A DNA stretch of 64,000 nt from Pycnococcus provasolii. Its lineage: Eukaryota > Chlorophyta > Pseudoscourfieldiophyceae > Pseudoscourfieldiales. Of the stretch, positions 21,901 through 30,881 are shown in pieces. Below the pieces are notes generated by a model. It worked only from the letters and a program-made list of their open reading frames with translations, was not told the DNA's origin and did not search any database. Made by a program: the position numbers and the translations under genes. The DNA is taken from positions 434,001-498,000 of the forward strand of contig CP150569.1 in the NCBI GenBank assembly GCA_049487715.1. The letters run 5' to 3'. Each line of letters begins with the position of its first letter. Positions within the stretch are counted from its first letter, which is position 1.

Positions 21901-24541
21901 GGGAACGGGTGCGGCCTTGTGCTTGCCACATCTCGCCGTGACTCCAGCCGCGCGCTGCTGCGCTGCGACGCGCTCGAAGCGAGAAATATGGATCGCAGCT
22001 TCGACGACCCCCTGGCGAATGTACGCTGGCAACGTGACGTTTCTGCACCTGATGCTGCAGGACAGGCCCCGTTTGCCACGGAGGCGCGCGCCGTATGGGC
22101 TGAACCTGCGATGGGCATTTTCCGTCATCCTACCGGTTATCCTACCGTCACCTTCGACACAGCTCCCGTTTTTGATTCCGCCACGCCCGCATATCGTTTT
22201 GGACCTTTTACTGGACCAGTGGGCATCTTTTGCAGCCACTGCAGTGCTCTAGGTTTATACGCGCCGGAGGTTCAGCCGAACGCCAGCGCCTTCCCTGAAG
22301 CGACGCTCGCCTCGCTCTGGGCAGAGGCTGTGCGAGCGACTGGTGCGCCGGACACGACAATGCCCAACACTCCTCGTGATGCGGATGAGCCTACATGGTG
22401 CCTGGCTGATGGGCTGACTGGAAAGCTGGCACCGTGTGAAGTTCTTTATGCAGTGCAGTCGAACATTATCTCAGCGGAGCTTCCATACGGTGCTTTCAAC
22501 GACGGCGTCGGAGGAGGAATTGGATTATCGGTGTTCGCCAGTGGATACGACGTTGACGCCGCAGGTGCACCAACGCTGCAGCCATTGCCCGAAGCTTTGC
22601 TCGCTCCGCCACCTCTGGCTGATCTAGTACAGGATACATCCAATGCAACTGTCGCAACGAATCGCCTGAGGGTCCTTGCGTCTCGACCATCGTTCTTGGA
22701 AGTGATAGCGCGTCAAGCCGTCAACCTCGGATACGGGCAAAACTCGATACTGCTGACATCCTCCCCACTCGATGGCATTGGTCCAGACTTTCCTGTGGGT
22801 GTCTCGGTGATACGCCAATCTAAGCCTAGTCACGTCCTTCTTTCCAGTCTCACACCAGACGATACAGGCGCGTACGCGGGATTTGGCGCCTACGTCGAGT
22901 ATGTGATCAAAGCCGAGATACCCGCCGTTGGCTTCGACGATGCGTTTTCAGCATCGGTGCGCCTTGACTGGGCATCGTTCTCGGGAAGTGCCGAAAACGC
23001 TTCGCACGTTCCTCTGATTGCGACGCCTAATCTTGCGGGCATACCAGGTGTTCGTGTCACCGTGCGCTCCATTTCGCTGGGAAACTCCCCGCGTGATCTT
23101 GGGCCGTCCAAGCCGTGCATGGAAGTTGGTAAAACATTCGTCTGCATAGCACTGCTCGCGCCAATCCCGGGAGCAAGCGCTGCTGCCGCGATTCGCATCC
23201 TCGCTCCTGACGGGTCGACGTGGAAGGACTTTCACGTGACACTCTTACGAGGATTTGCACCGCCAGCTCCCCCCATACCGCCTCCACCACATTCGTCAGT
23301 CACTACGACACAAGGCCTTTCGCCTCCACCTCCGTTGCTATCGCCATCTCCACCGCCGCCGCCACCACCAGTGCCCTTCCCTCCACCGTCTCCTGCTCCG
23401 CCACCGCCACCACCACCGCCGCCGACGCCGACGCCGCTTGCATCACCACCACCACCCACACCCTCTCCCTTGCTGCCACCATTGTCGTCAACAGCGCCAA
23501 GCGGGGCTTTCGGAAACCTGCTACCATCCGACATGCCTAGTTGGTTTCCCTTCCTCCTCATCGCTTTCCTGGCATTGCTGGTAGGTGGTGGAGTCTACAT
23601 GGTGTACAGATGCGCATGCTCGAGAACAGGCCGGGCCAAGAAGCACGATGTGTCGAAAATGAGGAAGAAATCGCGCGGTAATGCTGACGACGACGACGTT
23701 GACGACAAGGACCAGCAACGATCGAAGAAAAGGCGTAAGCCGCCAAGCAAACTCCCGCCGCTCGAGGGCGCGCCTCATCAAACGTCACCTGAGAAACCTG
23801 GCAGCAAGGGTGCTAAGAAATTACCGCCCATCTCTCGTCCACCGAAGTCTGCCGATGAATCAGAACTCCAACCTTCGAAAGCGGAGAAAAAGGTTGCCAA
23901 GCCTCCTCCCTTAAAATCAAAGAGCATGCCTGCGTCATCTGCAGGTTCCGGCGGCGGCGGCGGCGGCGGCATCCCTGCACGCCTTGCCGCCAAAATCCGC
24001 AACCTCATCGAAGGCTGAGACTGAGACGGAACAGCAGTCAACGTGGGCGGAGAAGCGGCGTCGCATTCCAGGTCCAATTGAGCGCGCACCTCCGACGACT
24101 CTGGCTCCTTTGCCGGAGGGTACGAAGATGCCGCCTATGCCACCACCACCGATGCCGAGCGCCGAGCCTAAGCTTCCAACCCGTTCTTCATCGCCCCCAA
24201 GGCGCTCGTCGTCCTTGCCTGTGCGAGGTCGAGCACCACAGAATCGATCGCCGCTTCGCATTGCTCCCGAGGAGAGTGACGACGATGGCTCTGAATCGAT
24301 TAGCCAATGGCTCTCGCGTCGCAGCTTCGCGTCTTCGCCGGAGCCCAAGGGTGCCGGTGACGACGACGACGGTGGCGCAATGAGCGTTTCGGTGGGCAGC
24401 CTTCGTGCCTCGTTGCGAGAAGTTCCCGCACCTGGCGCGATTTCAGACGATGCGGCGGATGTACGCGCGACGATGGGCGGCAGTCGGGTTGGCCTGCTCA
24501 CATCCGCCGATTCGAGCCAGCAGATTATCTTCAAGCGCTAG
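18996..24541 (+). CDS. Large beta-helix cell-surface protein with poly-Pro linkers and one TM span
   Basis: About 1,840 residues when three frames are read together. A signal peptide starts at ATG 18996 (MMALCLCLCLCGLSV). A one-base shift at ~19115-19137 leads into the main ORF to 24018. A second shift, probably in the AAAA near 23992, leads into a charged tail ending at 24541. The ectodomain has many Gly/Asn/Asp-rich rungs (GGAVWLGEG, GDGGALLMS, GGAIASRD, GGALRISSG) typical of pectate-lyase-like or POMP-type beta-helices. Three (S/P)n linkers at ~20770-20850, 21700-21810 and 23255-23480 resemble algal hydroxyproline-rich wall proteins. A TM helix (FPFLLIAFLALLVGGG) at ~23545-23605 precedes a Lys/Pro-rich cytosolic tail. 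The role is probably adhesion or extracellular matrix. Confidence 0.75.
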
Positions 24542-24593
24542 TGTTTTATTATTTTGTACCTTATAATATGATTTGTTTCAATCACCTCTTGTA

Positions 24594-24820
24594 ATAAACA
24601 ACATTTGAACAACAAGCAAACGAAACAAGTGAGTTCTAAAAGTACTCTAACGCCTCGGCTGCCCACCTCGCGGCTGAATCGGTGGTGTTATGCTCGCGGT
24701 TGTGATAAACAACATTTGAACAACAAGCAAACGAAACAAGTGAGGTTATCTTACTTCTTAAAGTACTCTAACGCCTCGGCTGCCCACCTCGTGGCTGAAT
24801 CGGTGGTGTTATGCTCGCGG
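24594..24820. repeat. Direct tandem duplication of ~110 bp at a convergent gene end
   Basis: Copy 1 (24594-24699) and copy 2 (24705-24820) share almost the same sequence, beginning ATAAACAACATTTG and ending TTATGCTCGCGG. They differ mainly by a 10-bp insertion in copy 2 (around 24745-24756) and a C/T change. Copy 2 contains the last codons and stop of the minus-strand gene at 24768-25646; copy 1 is an extra copy of that gene end. Between the copies are 5 bp. Confidence 0.9.
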
Positions 24821-25646
24821 AGAGGTTCTCCCCAAGTCTTTTGCTTAGCTCGACGAGTGCGCGCATCGCCAACGAGTACAGGTCAGGGTCGAACGCCGGC
24901 AGCTGGTTCCAAAGCACAAGTGAGCCGTTCACGAGGCCCGTTTGAAAGTTCTCGCGAAGCGTAAGGTTTGTCATGACGTGATGTCGACTTGGCGGCTGCC
25001 ATCCACTGCTCGGTTCCCCGACGTCACGTTGCATAGGTCGTTCTCGGCTATGTCTCTGTCTCGTGGCGTCTGAGGTGAGTCTCCGGTTGATGGCGTCAAT
25101 CGCAGCTTGCGCCTGGTACGCGGGGTCTCCTCTGTCGCCGCCGTGATGTCTTGCTTGTGCTTGGTGTCTTCTGTTGATGTCTTCGACGACCATTTGCGCG
25201 TGGTGCACGGCATCCCGTCCTTGAAACTGTTCGCCGTAGCCGTACCTTCTGTTATCGTCACGCCTTCCGTGGTAAGGTCTTTGTTCTCCTCTGTTTCTGT
25301 CGTTGGGGTGTGCTGCGTGTTGTCCTCCGTGTGCACTACTACGTATGCCACCACCACGTGGCGACCTAGATCGCGAACGTCCATGGACATGCCTATTATT
25401 ATGATTCCTACCACCACCACCGCCACCACTGTAATCACTGTGAGAGTTGGATCTTCTTCGAAACGAACGCCCGTCTTCTCCTCTGTAGTCGTCGTCATTG
25501 TCATCGTTGTCATTGTCGTCGTCGTCGTCCATAAGTGCACCACCACCACCACGATGATCATCACCATCGTTCTTCTCAAGAAGGTCGTCATTGCTGTATT
25601 CATGAGGACGAGGCAAGCGAAGCTCACCCTCTTCTCTGTCCTCCAA
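24768..25646 (-). CDS. Low-complexity charged protein, nuclear type
   Basis: At least 292 residues. It has an acidic N-terminus (EDREEGELRLPRP), a run of Asp/Asn (DDDDDNDNDDNDDD), RS/RG-rich and Gly-rich stretches (HGRSRSRSPRGGG), His/Arg-rich repeats with two similar AQ-AIDAINRR-type helices, and a more ordered C-terminal ~70 residues (LVNGSLVLWNQLPAFDPDLYS...). The composition suggests an RNA-associated nuclear protein; no domain is recognised. Codon 25646 is TTG. In the same frame, ATG 25682 gives MGGYDA and then a TAG at 25662-25664 before the frame continues, so the first exon is unresolved, or the TAG is a base error or a polymorphism. Confidence 0.55.
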   Translation of the reverse strand: MEDREEGELRLPRPHEYSNDDLLEKNDGDDHRGGGGALMDDDDDNDNDDNDDDYRGEDGRSFRRRSNSHSDYSGGGGGGRNHNNRHVHGRSRSRSPRGGGIRSSAHGGQHAAHPNDRNRGEQRPYHGRRDDNRRYGYGEQFQGRDAVHHAQMVVEDINRRHQAQARHHGGDRGDPAYQAQAAIDAINRRLTSDATRQRHSRERPMQRDVGEPSSGWQPPSRHHVMTNLTLRENFQTGLVNGSLVLWNQLPAFDPDLYSLAMRALVELSKRLGENLSASITPPIQPRGGQPRR

Positions 25647-25938
25647 CTCCTCATGGTCATCCTAAGCATCATATCCCCCCATGATGAAACCACCCAGATA
25701 AAATTATTCGCACCCAGATAAAATGAAACGTATAGGTAGTCAATACACAATAAACACAGAAGCTAACCAACACCACAAGCTACACAGTGCAGCACTTGTA
25801 AGTGAGCTGTGTACGCGACAGAACGGCCGGCGCGAAGGATGAAGAATGAAGAGGAGTCTGATTTTCGAGAGGCGAGGCGAAGAGGGAAAGCGCGTGGGTG
25901 GCTCCATAGGCCTTGAAAAGAAGAACCCGAACCGCTCG

Positions 25939-25972
25939 CTAACCCTAACCCTAACCCTAACCCTAACCCTAA
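25939..25972. repeat. Telomere-like array (CCCTAA)5
   Basis: Five to six perfect CCCTAA units on the plus strand, about 260 bp upstream of the 5' end of the low-complexity gene and downstream of the MBD4-like gene. The rest of 25683-26217 shows no gene. Confidence 0.9.
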
Positions 25973-26217
25973 TCTGCAGTTCTACCAACATATCATACTT
26001 GTTTTGTCTTTTGAGGAGGTACTTTACAGGGGGGACAATGTCGCGTCGCGCAGCTTGCTTACAGGTGCGTCCGCCTGGATCTGGATGGATTCCGCATGTA
26101 TTCATCAAATTCAACACAACATGTCCACGTCAGCAAATGAATCAGTTGTGGTCTTTAGTAGTTCCTTTCGTTCTTTTATTACAGCAACTTCATCATGTCG
26201 TTATCATTATGTCGTCT

Positions 26218-27282
26218 TCACAGGCGCTGGGCATCCTTCTTCTTTTTCAGGGCCTTCGTAACGTACCCCTTGATGGTCGTGTCAGTGAACGAGCCACTTA
26301 AGTCGCCGCGGCAAAACACGCGGTAGTTCTCGACGCCAAATGCGCCCAAACCGTACACCTTGTTGTCACCTAAGTCGACGTGAAGACGCGGCTTGCTCAA
26401 AAACGTCCTCGTGATCTCCATCAAGCTCTTGAAACGGAACGGGAACAAACCCAAAGGTTTCAGGATCGCGAAGAGCGCGTCGGAGGTCACGTCGCCAGCG
26501 ACGACGGCGCTCGGCGTCGGATATGCCTCGAAAAATGCAGAGACAACCCGGTCCTTCACCTCCCACGAAGATACGCGGCTCATCAGCACGCAAACCACGA
26601 GAAGCTGCCAGCAGTCGTGCGCATAGAATTCCTGCAAGAGCGCCGTATCGCTCACGGGAGGCGGCGTGGTGTTGCGGCTCACGACGAACGCCTTCCAGTC
26701 GGTGATTGGCTCGACCTCCGTTGCGCCGACACTCGCACCCCACCGACGAACAGCCTCGGCGTGCCACTTGTCGCTGTCATCGCCCGCTTGCTTCGCGCGT
26801 TCGTCGAACTGGACGTTCAGGGCTGATCGTGTTGATTCCAGGTATGCCTGCGCATCTTTGACAACGTCCTCGGTCTTGGCATACTTGCTCGCTCTTTGTT
26901 TTGGCCCGGCATTGTCATCTTCTTCGCTGTTTTCGTGATCCCAGTCGTCATCCCCGTCCACGACCTTTCTTGCGGTATCTAGGTCAACTTCCGGCTTGAT
27001 TGATGCGATTCGACGCGACTTGCGCGACGGTTCCCTACTACAGCCCTTAGAAACGCCACTTCTTCGTTTCCTTTGTTCCTTTTCCTCCATGGAAGGCGTC
27101 GCAGGTCCATCAACTACGTGTGTATTCGGCAAGGTATTCATGGCAGCAACAAGCGGCTTGATTCCTAACCTCATCATGTACTCGTGATTACGCCGAATGT
27201 GCGAAAGACGAAGCAACTCGTATTCGTTCAAATGCAAACATGAATCTTCACGAGGAGGAGGGACTGATGACGCCGACGCCAT
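26218..27282 (-). CDS. MBD4-like HhH-GPD DNA glycosylase
   Basis: 354 residues from ATG 27282. The C-terminal ~140 residues match the MBD4 glycosylase domain, which removes T or U from G mismatches: HDCWQLLVVCVLMSRV, ILKPLGLFPFRFKSLM, KVYGLGAFGVENYRVFC and a final IKGYVTKALKKKK. There is no methyl-CpG-binding domain, as in plant MBD4-like proteins. The N-terminus has a NEYELLRLSHIRRNHEYMMRL helix of the type seen near plant DNA-binding proteins, and then a basic, probably nuclear-localising stretch (KEQRKRRS). In human MBD4 the catalytic Asp lies in GNDSYRIF; here the matching position (residue 318) is Glu. The fold is secure, activity is uncertain. Confidence 0.85.
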   Translation of the reverse strand: MASASSVPPPREDSCLHLNEYELLRLSHIRRNHEYMMRLGIKPLVAAMNTLPNTHVVDGPATPSMEEKEQRKRRSGVSKGCSREPSRKSRRIASIKPEVDLDTARKVVDGDDDWDHENSEEDDNAGPKQRASKYAKTEDVVKDAQAYLESTRSALNVQFDERAKQAGDDSDKWHAEAVRRWGASVGATEVEPITDWKAFVVSRNTTPPPVSDTALLQEFYAHDCWQLLVVCVLMSRVSSWEVKDRVVSAFFEAYPTPSAVVAGDVTSDALFAILKPLGLFPFRFKSLMEITRTFLSKPRLHVDLGDNKVYGLGAFGVENYRVFCRGDLSGSFTDTTIKGYVTKALKKKKDAQRL

Positions 27283-27582
27283 GACGGATCCGAGACACAA
27301 CAGAGGGGTGGATGCAGAGTGGATGCAGAGCGTCGCCTGCTATACGAGCGGTAGCGGGGTTTGAGCTCTAGCCTGATGGAGCGTAAACCTTGCGTTTGAG
27401 GAGCTCACGAGGATGGGCATTGTGCCGTTGAGCTGAGAAATGAACCCAATACCCTTGTAGGTACAGGGTTAAGCTAGCTTGGATCTGGAAGGAGGGGATC
27501 CGCTGTTGAGGGGAAATTGGGTTTCAAGCCGGGCAGATGGCTTAATCATGAAGGGAGGAGATGAAGTAGTTTTTTTGTAAAC
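27283..27582. other. Left flank of the tyrosine-recombinase gene
   Basis: 300 bp with no coding frame. A GTGGATGCAGA sequence is directly repeated at ~27308-27330. It may hold the left end of a mobile element, but no clear terminal repeat was found by eye. Confidence 0.4.
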
Positions 27583-29640
27583 ATGGCTGCGACGCCTATG
27601 GCGTCTGATGTTTCATCGACCCAGCCCAAGGGGCTGGGCCTTCTATCTCCGTCAGCTGGTACGTATTTGGCCTTACAAGGAGAAGGCCAGACGGATACGC
27701 TTACGGAGTCATTAATCGTGCAAGGTGCTGGAGCTTTTTTAGCTCTCCCTGCACCACCTGGCGCTCTTGTGGAGCGCGTGGGTAGGGTTTCGCGCCTCTT
27801 GGCGAGTTGCGGAACCACTACGTTGTCTCCGGTGGACGAGGGTAACATCTTCGCCAACTTGCACGAGCGCATCGATTGGGAATACTTGAGTTCATTACAG
27901 ATTGATACCGAGTATACCGTAGACGACCTACTCGTGGTATCCACTGATGTTGGTAAGTTCATCGAGGATGGAGGTAGAGCTTTGGAAAACTTTGCCGTCC
28001 TTGCGGAGAACGACGAGAAATATGCTAGCAAGTATACTGAGAGTACGCACGACGAGGGGTTACGCCCCCTGGAGACGCTGACCAAGTTCTTTTCGCCAAA
28101 AGATACTTTGTGCCTGAAAGTGTGGGTTGACGCGTGCAGTACGTATCGAGCAAAGGACACCGGACGATGCAAGATAGCTGAAATGGCGTTCCATCGCGTG
28201 TTTGGGCAGATACTGCCGGAGTGCGGGAAGCTGTACGTGCGAGCGAACGAAAAAGCCATAACGCGATGCTCCAAATCCAGCCAAGGCACCACAACTTGTG
28301 TTGGCTTCCGGTGTGGTCGCCACGGTCACTGCGGGGCAGTGAGCATCGCTGCTGGCCGTCTGCTTGAGGAAGCGCGTCGACCGCACGCCAAGCTGGAGGT
28401 GTGCATCGCATGCAATGGTAGCTCGCCCGTGGACAGGGATAACATCTCGTCTTGCGTGGGCTGCGGAGGCATCGTGCACGTGGAGTGCGTGAGCGTCCAG
28501 CTGGAAAAGCTCGGCCTGAGTGACGCTGGGCTTGAGAAAGTGCAGCTCAGCAGTTACACTCCGGTATGCTCCGACTGCATTTACATGGGGGCGGTACCGC
28601 TGATGTTAAATGTCATCCAGTACTCCGACCTGGCGAAAGGAAAATACGGTTTGTCGCGCTACCTGCTAGCCCCTTTTTCCTTGTCAGCGGAACTCGACAG
28701 CGTGCGAGCCAGCTGGCGAGATGAGCTGATTCGGGATTTGCTCGCGGTGGCTCGCGCGGTGTACAAGAAGGCTAGCAAAGCCACGCAGGCATTGGAACTC
28801 GGGGAGGCTCGCAAAATGCTCGCATCCTTTTCGACGTCAGTCCCTGATCAACATCGGCGCTTATGTATAATGCTGCCATTGGTGGCAATGCTCCGTCAAG
28901 GCGCGACCAAGAGATTGATCGTGAGATACAAGATCGTTGATGAGGGGGCAGGGCACGCACGTCAGGTGCACTTTCTACCCGGGTCTGGTATCTGGATCGA
29001 ATATGAGCCGGATGGCCGCCCATATCTGTGCATCAATGTTGATACGGACAAAAATATCAAAGCCGGTGGAGGTCGCATTGCGGTAGTGCCGTGCGACATA
29101 CCTGCGCTTGGCATTCGCCCGGTCGATGATGTGCTGTCTTATATTCTGGAAGCGCGGCCACCAAATGGGCCTGCTGCTGGTTTCTTCCTGTCTGCTCCGA
29201 AGTCGGTCAAGTTGATGACCTTCAACTCTGGAATGTACACCGGGTTCGCGCGTGTATGGAGGGACACTTTTCGCAAATTGTTCCCGACTGCGCTTGATCG
29301 AAAAATTGCCTCCCACAGCGGCCGCAAAACGCTTGCGACTTTGCTCTGGAACGACGGTTACTGCCGACGTTTTGTAGCTGATGTGGGTGCTTGGTTCTGC
29401 AAAAGCGATGCGGTGGATCTCTACTTTGCCACATCTAGGGAGCGCATTCTCTTTGCGCTCCGGCACTTGGGCGAGGGCTCTGGGTTCTCCTCGCGTCGCT
29501 GATTTCTGATTGCCCGTTCCTCTTTGGCCCTCCCTCCCTCCCTTTACCGTTTGGCGGTTGGTGGTCGCCTCCTTGTGAGGTGCCCGAAAGGGCTTCGGCT
29601 CGGCTCTCCGGATGCCAGCCGTTGACTGCGGAGGCGGGAA
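27300..29640 (+). mobile_element. Candidate Crypton-like (tyrosine recombinase) element
   Basis: A single recombinase gene with short flanks lies between host genes and has no reverse transcriptase, RNase H or transposase near it. That layout fits Crypton-type DNA transposons, which carry only a tyrosine recombinase. The limits given are the edges of neighbouring unique-looking sequence, not mapped ends. A domesticated single-copy gene is the alternative. Confidence 0.4.
27583..29502 (+). CDS. Tyrosine recombinase with internal PHD-like zinc finger
   Basis: 639 residues from ATG 27583. The C-terminal third has the tyrosine-recombinase catalytic pattern: a possible first Arg in PLVAMLRQGATKRL, a Lys-containing beta hairpin (DTDKNIKAGGG), HSGRKTLATLL (H-x-x-R), and VGAWFCKSDAVDLYF with the candidate nucleophile Tyr. 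The W in place of the second His/Trp position, followed by KSDAV, is like DIRS and Crypton enzymes. In the middle is a C4HC3 zinc finger (CIACN...CVGCGGIVHVEC...CSDC). The N-terminal ~270 residues are unrecognised but contain a CGRHGHC motif. These enzymes cut and rejoin DNA through a 3'-phosphotyrosine. The call rests on motifs only. Confidence 0.7.
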   Translation: MAATPMASDVSSTQPKGLGLLSPSAGTYLALQGEGQTDTLTESLIVQGAGAFLALPAPPGALVERVGRVSRLLASCGTTTLSPVDEGNIFANLHERIDWEYLSSLQIDTEYTVDDLLVVSTDVGKFIEDGGRALENFAVLAENDEKYASKYTESTHDEGLRPLETLTKFFSPKDTLCLKVWVDACSTYRAKDTGRCKIAEMAFHRVFGQILPECGKLYVRANEKAITRCSKSSQGTTTCVGFRCGRHGHCGAVSIAAGRLLEEARRPHAKLEVCIACNGSSPVDRDNISSCVGCGGIVHVECVSVQLEKLGLSDAGLEKVQLSSYTPVCSDCIYMGAVPLMLNVIQYSDLAKGKYGLSRYLLAPFSLSAELDSVRASWRDELIRDLLAVARAVYKKASKATQALELGEARKMLASFSTSVPDQHRRLCIMLPLVAMLRQGATKRLIVRYKIVDEGAGHARQVHFLPGSGIWIEYEPDGRPYLCINVDTDKNIKAGGGRIAVVPCDIPALGIRPVDDVLSYILEARPPNGPAAGFFLSAPKSVKLMTFNSGMYTGFARVWRDTFRKLFPTALDRKIASHSGRKTLATLLWNDGYCRRFVADVGAWFCKSDAVDLYFATSRERILFALRHLGEGSGFSSRR

Positions 29641-30123
29641 TTTGAGGTTTTGGCAATCACATCAGCGTTTAGGCAATCCCTATCCTTGGGGGCTACTCAA
29701 AGTCACCAATCAACTTTATGTACACTGCAAATACAGTATTTGTTTCTCGACACCACGCACACACGCACGCAGGTGGTCAAATGACGCAAATGCAGTATGT
29801 ACAGGAGAGCAGGTAAGTGGTAAATTTATTTCCTCAGGAGTATGTAAACTTTACGTGGTCAATAATGTGGACATACATAAGTTGTTTTCCTAAAAACGTT
29901 TTTGGTAAAGTTTAAAGGTAGGGTAGGGGGAAACCGCGTTTACGCGCGCGCGCTTTTGCTTTTGCTTTTGCTTTTGCTTTCTTTCTTCCTCCCGCCGTTC
30001 CGCGAGTGTTTCTTTGGATTGTCGTTCCGGATTCTTGTCGTTCCATAACTATAATAACGGCTGATCAAGTGTTTCTTGCTCATTTCATTCATTGTAAGGG
30101 CCACCTCTTCTTACAATACCTGA
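29503..30123. other. Intergenic stretch with pyrimidine/TTTTGC repeat
   Basis: About 620 bp between the recombinase gene and the cofilin gene. It holds (GCTTTT)4 at ~29950-29975, short AT-rich patches around 29700-29900, and no gene. The part next to 30124 is the probable cofilin promoter. Confidence 0.55.
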
Positions 30124-30816
30124 ATGTCTCTTCCATCAGTGTTCGGGTCATTAGCATGCGCGTTAGCGGCCGAAGCGCGGAAAGCGAACTTAACCAAGGA
30201 TGAACTTCGTGTGCTAAGTGAAGTGTTCGCTCGTGAACTGCAAATTTCTAAGACGACAACGACAACGACGCCAACGCCGACGCCGACACCCGCGCCCGCA
30301 CCCGCGCCCGTGCCTGCACCTGCACCTGCACCCGCGCCGACGGCGCCTAAGCCGCTGCCTAGCGCATCCAGCCCGACCATCGGCGGGAAGAGTGTCAGCG
30401 GCGTGGAGGTGGATGCGGAAGTCGTAACAGCTTACCAGGCCGTGAAGCGCTCGAAGAGCCGCTTTCTCGTGATGAAGGTGGTCGAGAACCTTGGCCGCGT
30501 GGTGGTGGAGCACGCCGGCGACAAGGATGCGCAGTACGGCACGTTCGAGCAAAGTTTGCCTGACGCCGACTGTCGCTACGCCGTGTGGGATCACAAGCTG
30601 ACGAACAGTGACGGGTGCAAAATCACGCGTCTCGTGTTTGTACTTTGGAGTCCAGACAATGCGCCAATCAAAAGCAAGATGTTGTACGCGAGCACGAAGG
30701 ACTTTTTGAAGCAGAACTTGGACGGCATTGGCGTGGAGTTGCACGCGACGGACGAGAGCGAGATAAGTTTCGAGGAGATGGACGAACTTGTCAAAGGTAG
30801 CTTGACGCGCAAATAA
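30124..30816 (+). CDS. ADF/cofilin-family actin-binding protein with N-terminal extension
   Basis: 230 residues. The C-terminal ~140 are an ADF-H domain: VSGVEVDAEVVTAYQAVK, DADCRYAVWDHKLT, ITRLVFVLWSPDNAPIKSKMLYASTKD and the long KDFLKQNLDGIG helix. This family binds ADP-actin and severs filaments in the cytosol. The segment before the actin-binding helix and the SKMLYASTKD helix are intact. Unusually, the domain is preceded by ~95 residues made of a short helix and a Thr/Pro/Ala repeat linker (TTTTTPTPTP, APAPAPVPAP). Most ADFs are 130-170 residues and lack it. The expected Ser at position 3 is therefore not next to the domain, so regulation may differ. Confidence 0.9.
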   Translation: MSLPSVFGSLACALAAEARKANLTKDELRVLSEVFARELQISKTTTTTTPTPTPTPAPAPAPVPAPAPAPAPTAPKPLPSASSPTIGGKSVSGVEVDAEVVTAYQAVKRSKSRFLVMKVVENLGRVVVEHAGDKDAQYGTFEQSLPDADCRYAVWDHKLTNSDGCKITRLVFVLWSPDNAPIKSKMLYASTKDFLKQNLDGIGVELHATDESEISFEEMDELVKGSLTRK

Positions 30817-30881
30817 ATAAGTGAGCTGTGATTGCTCGTTTTAGTAATATGATTTTGCCAACCTTAGGTGGTGAAGATAAG

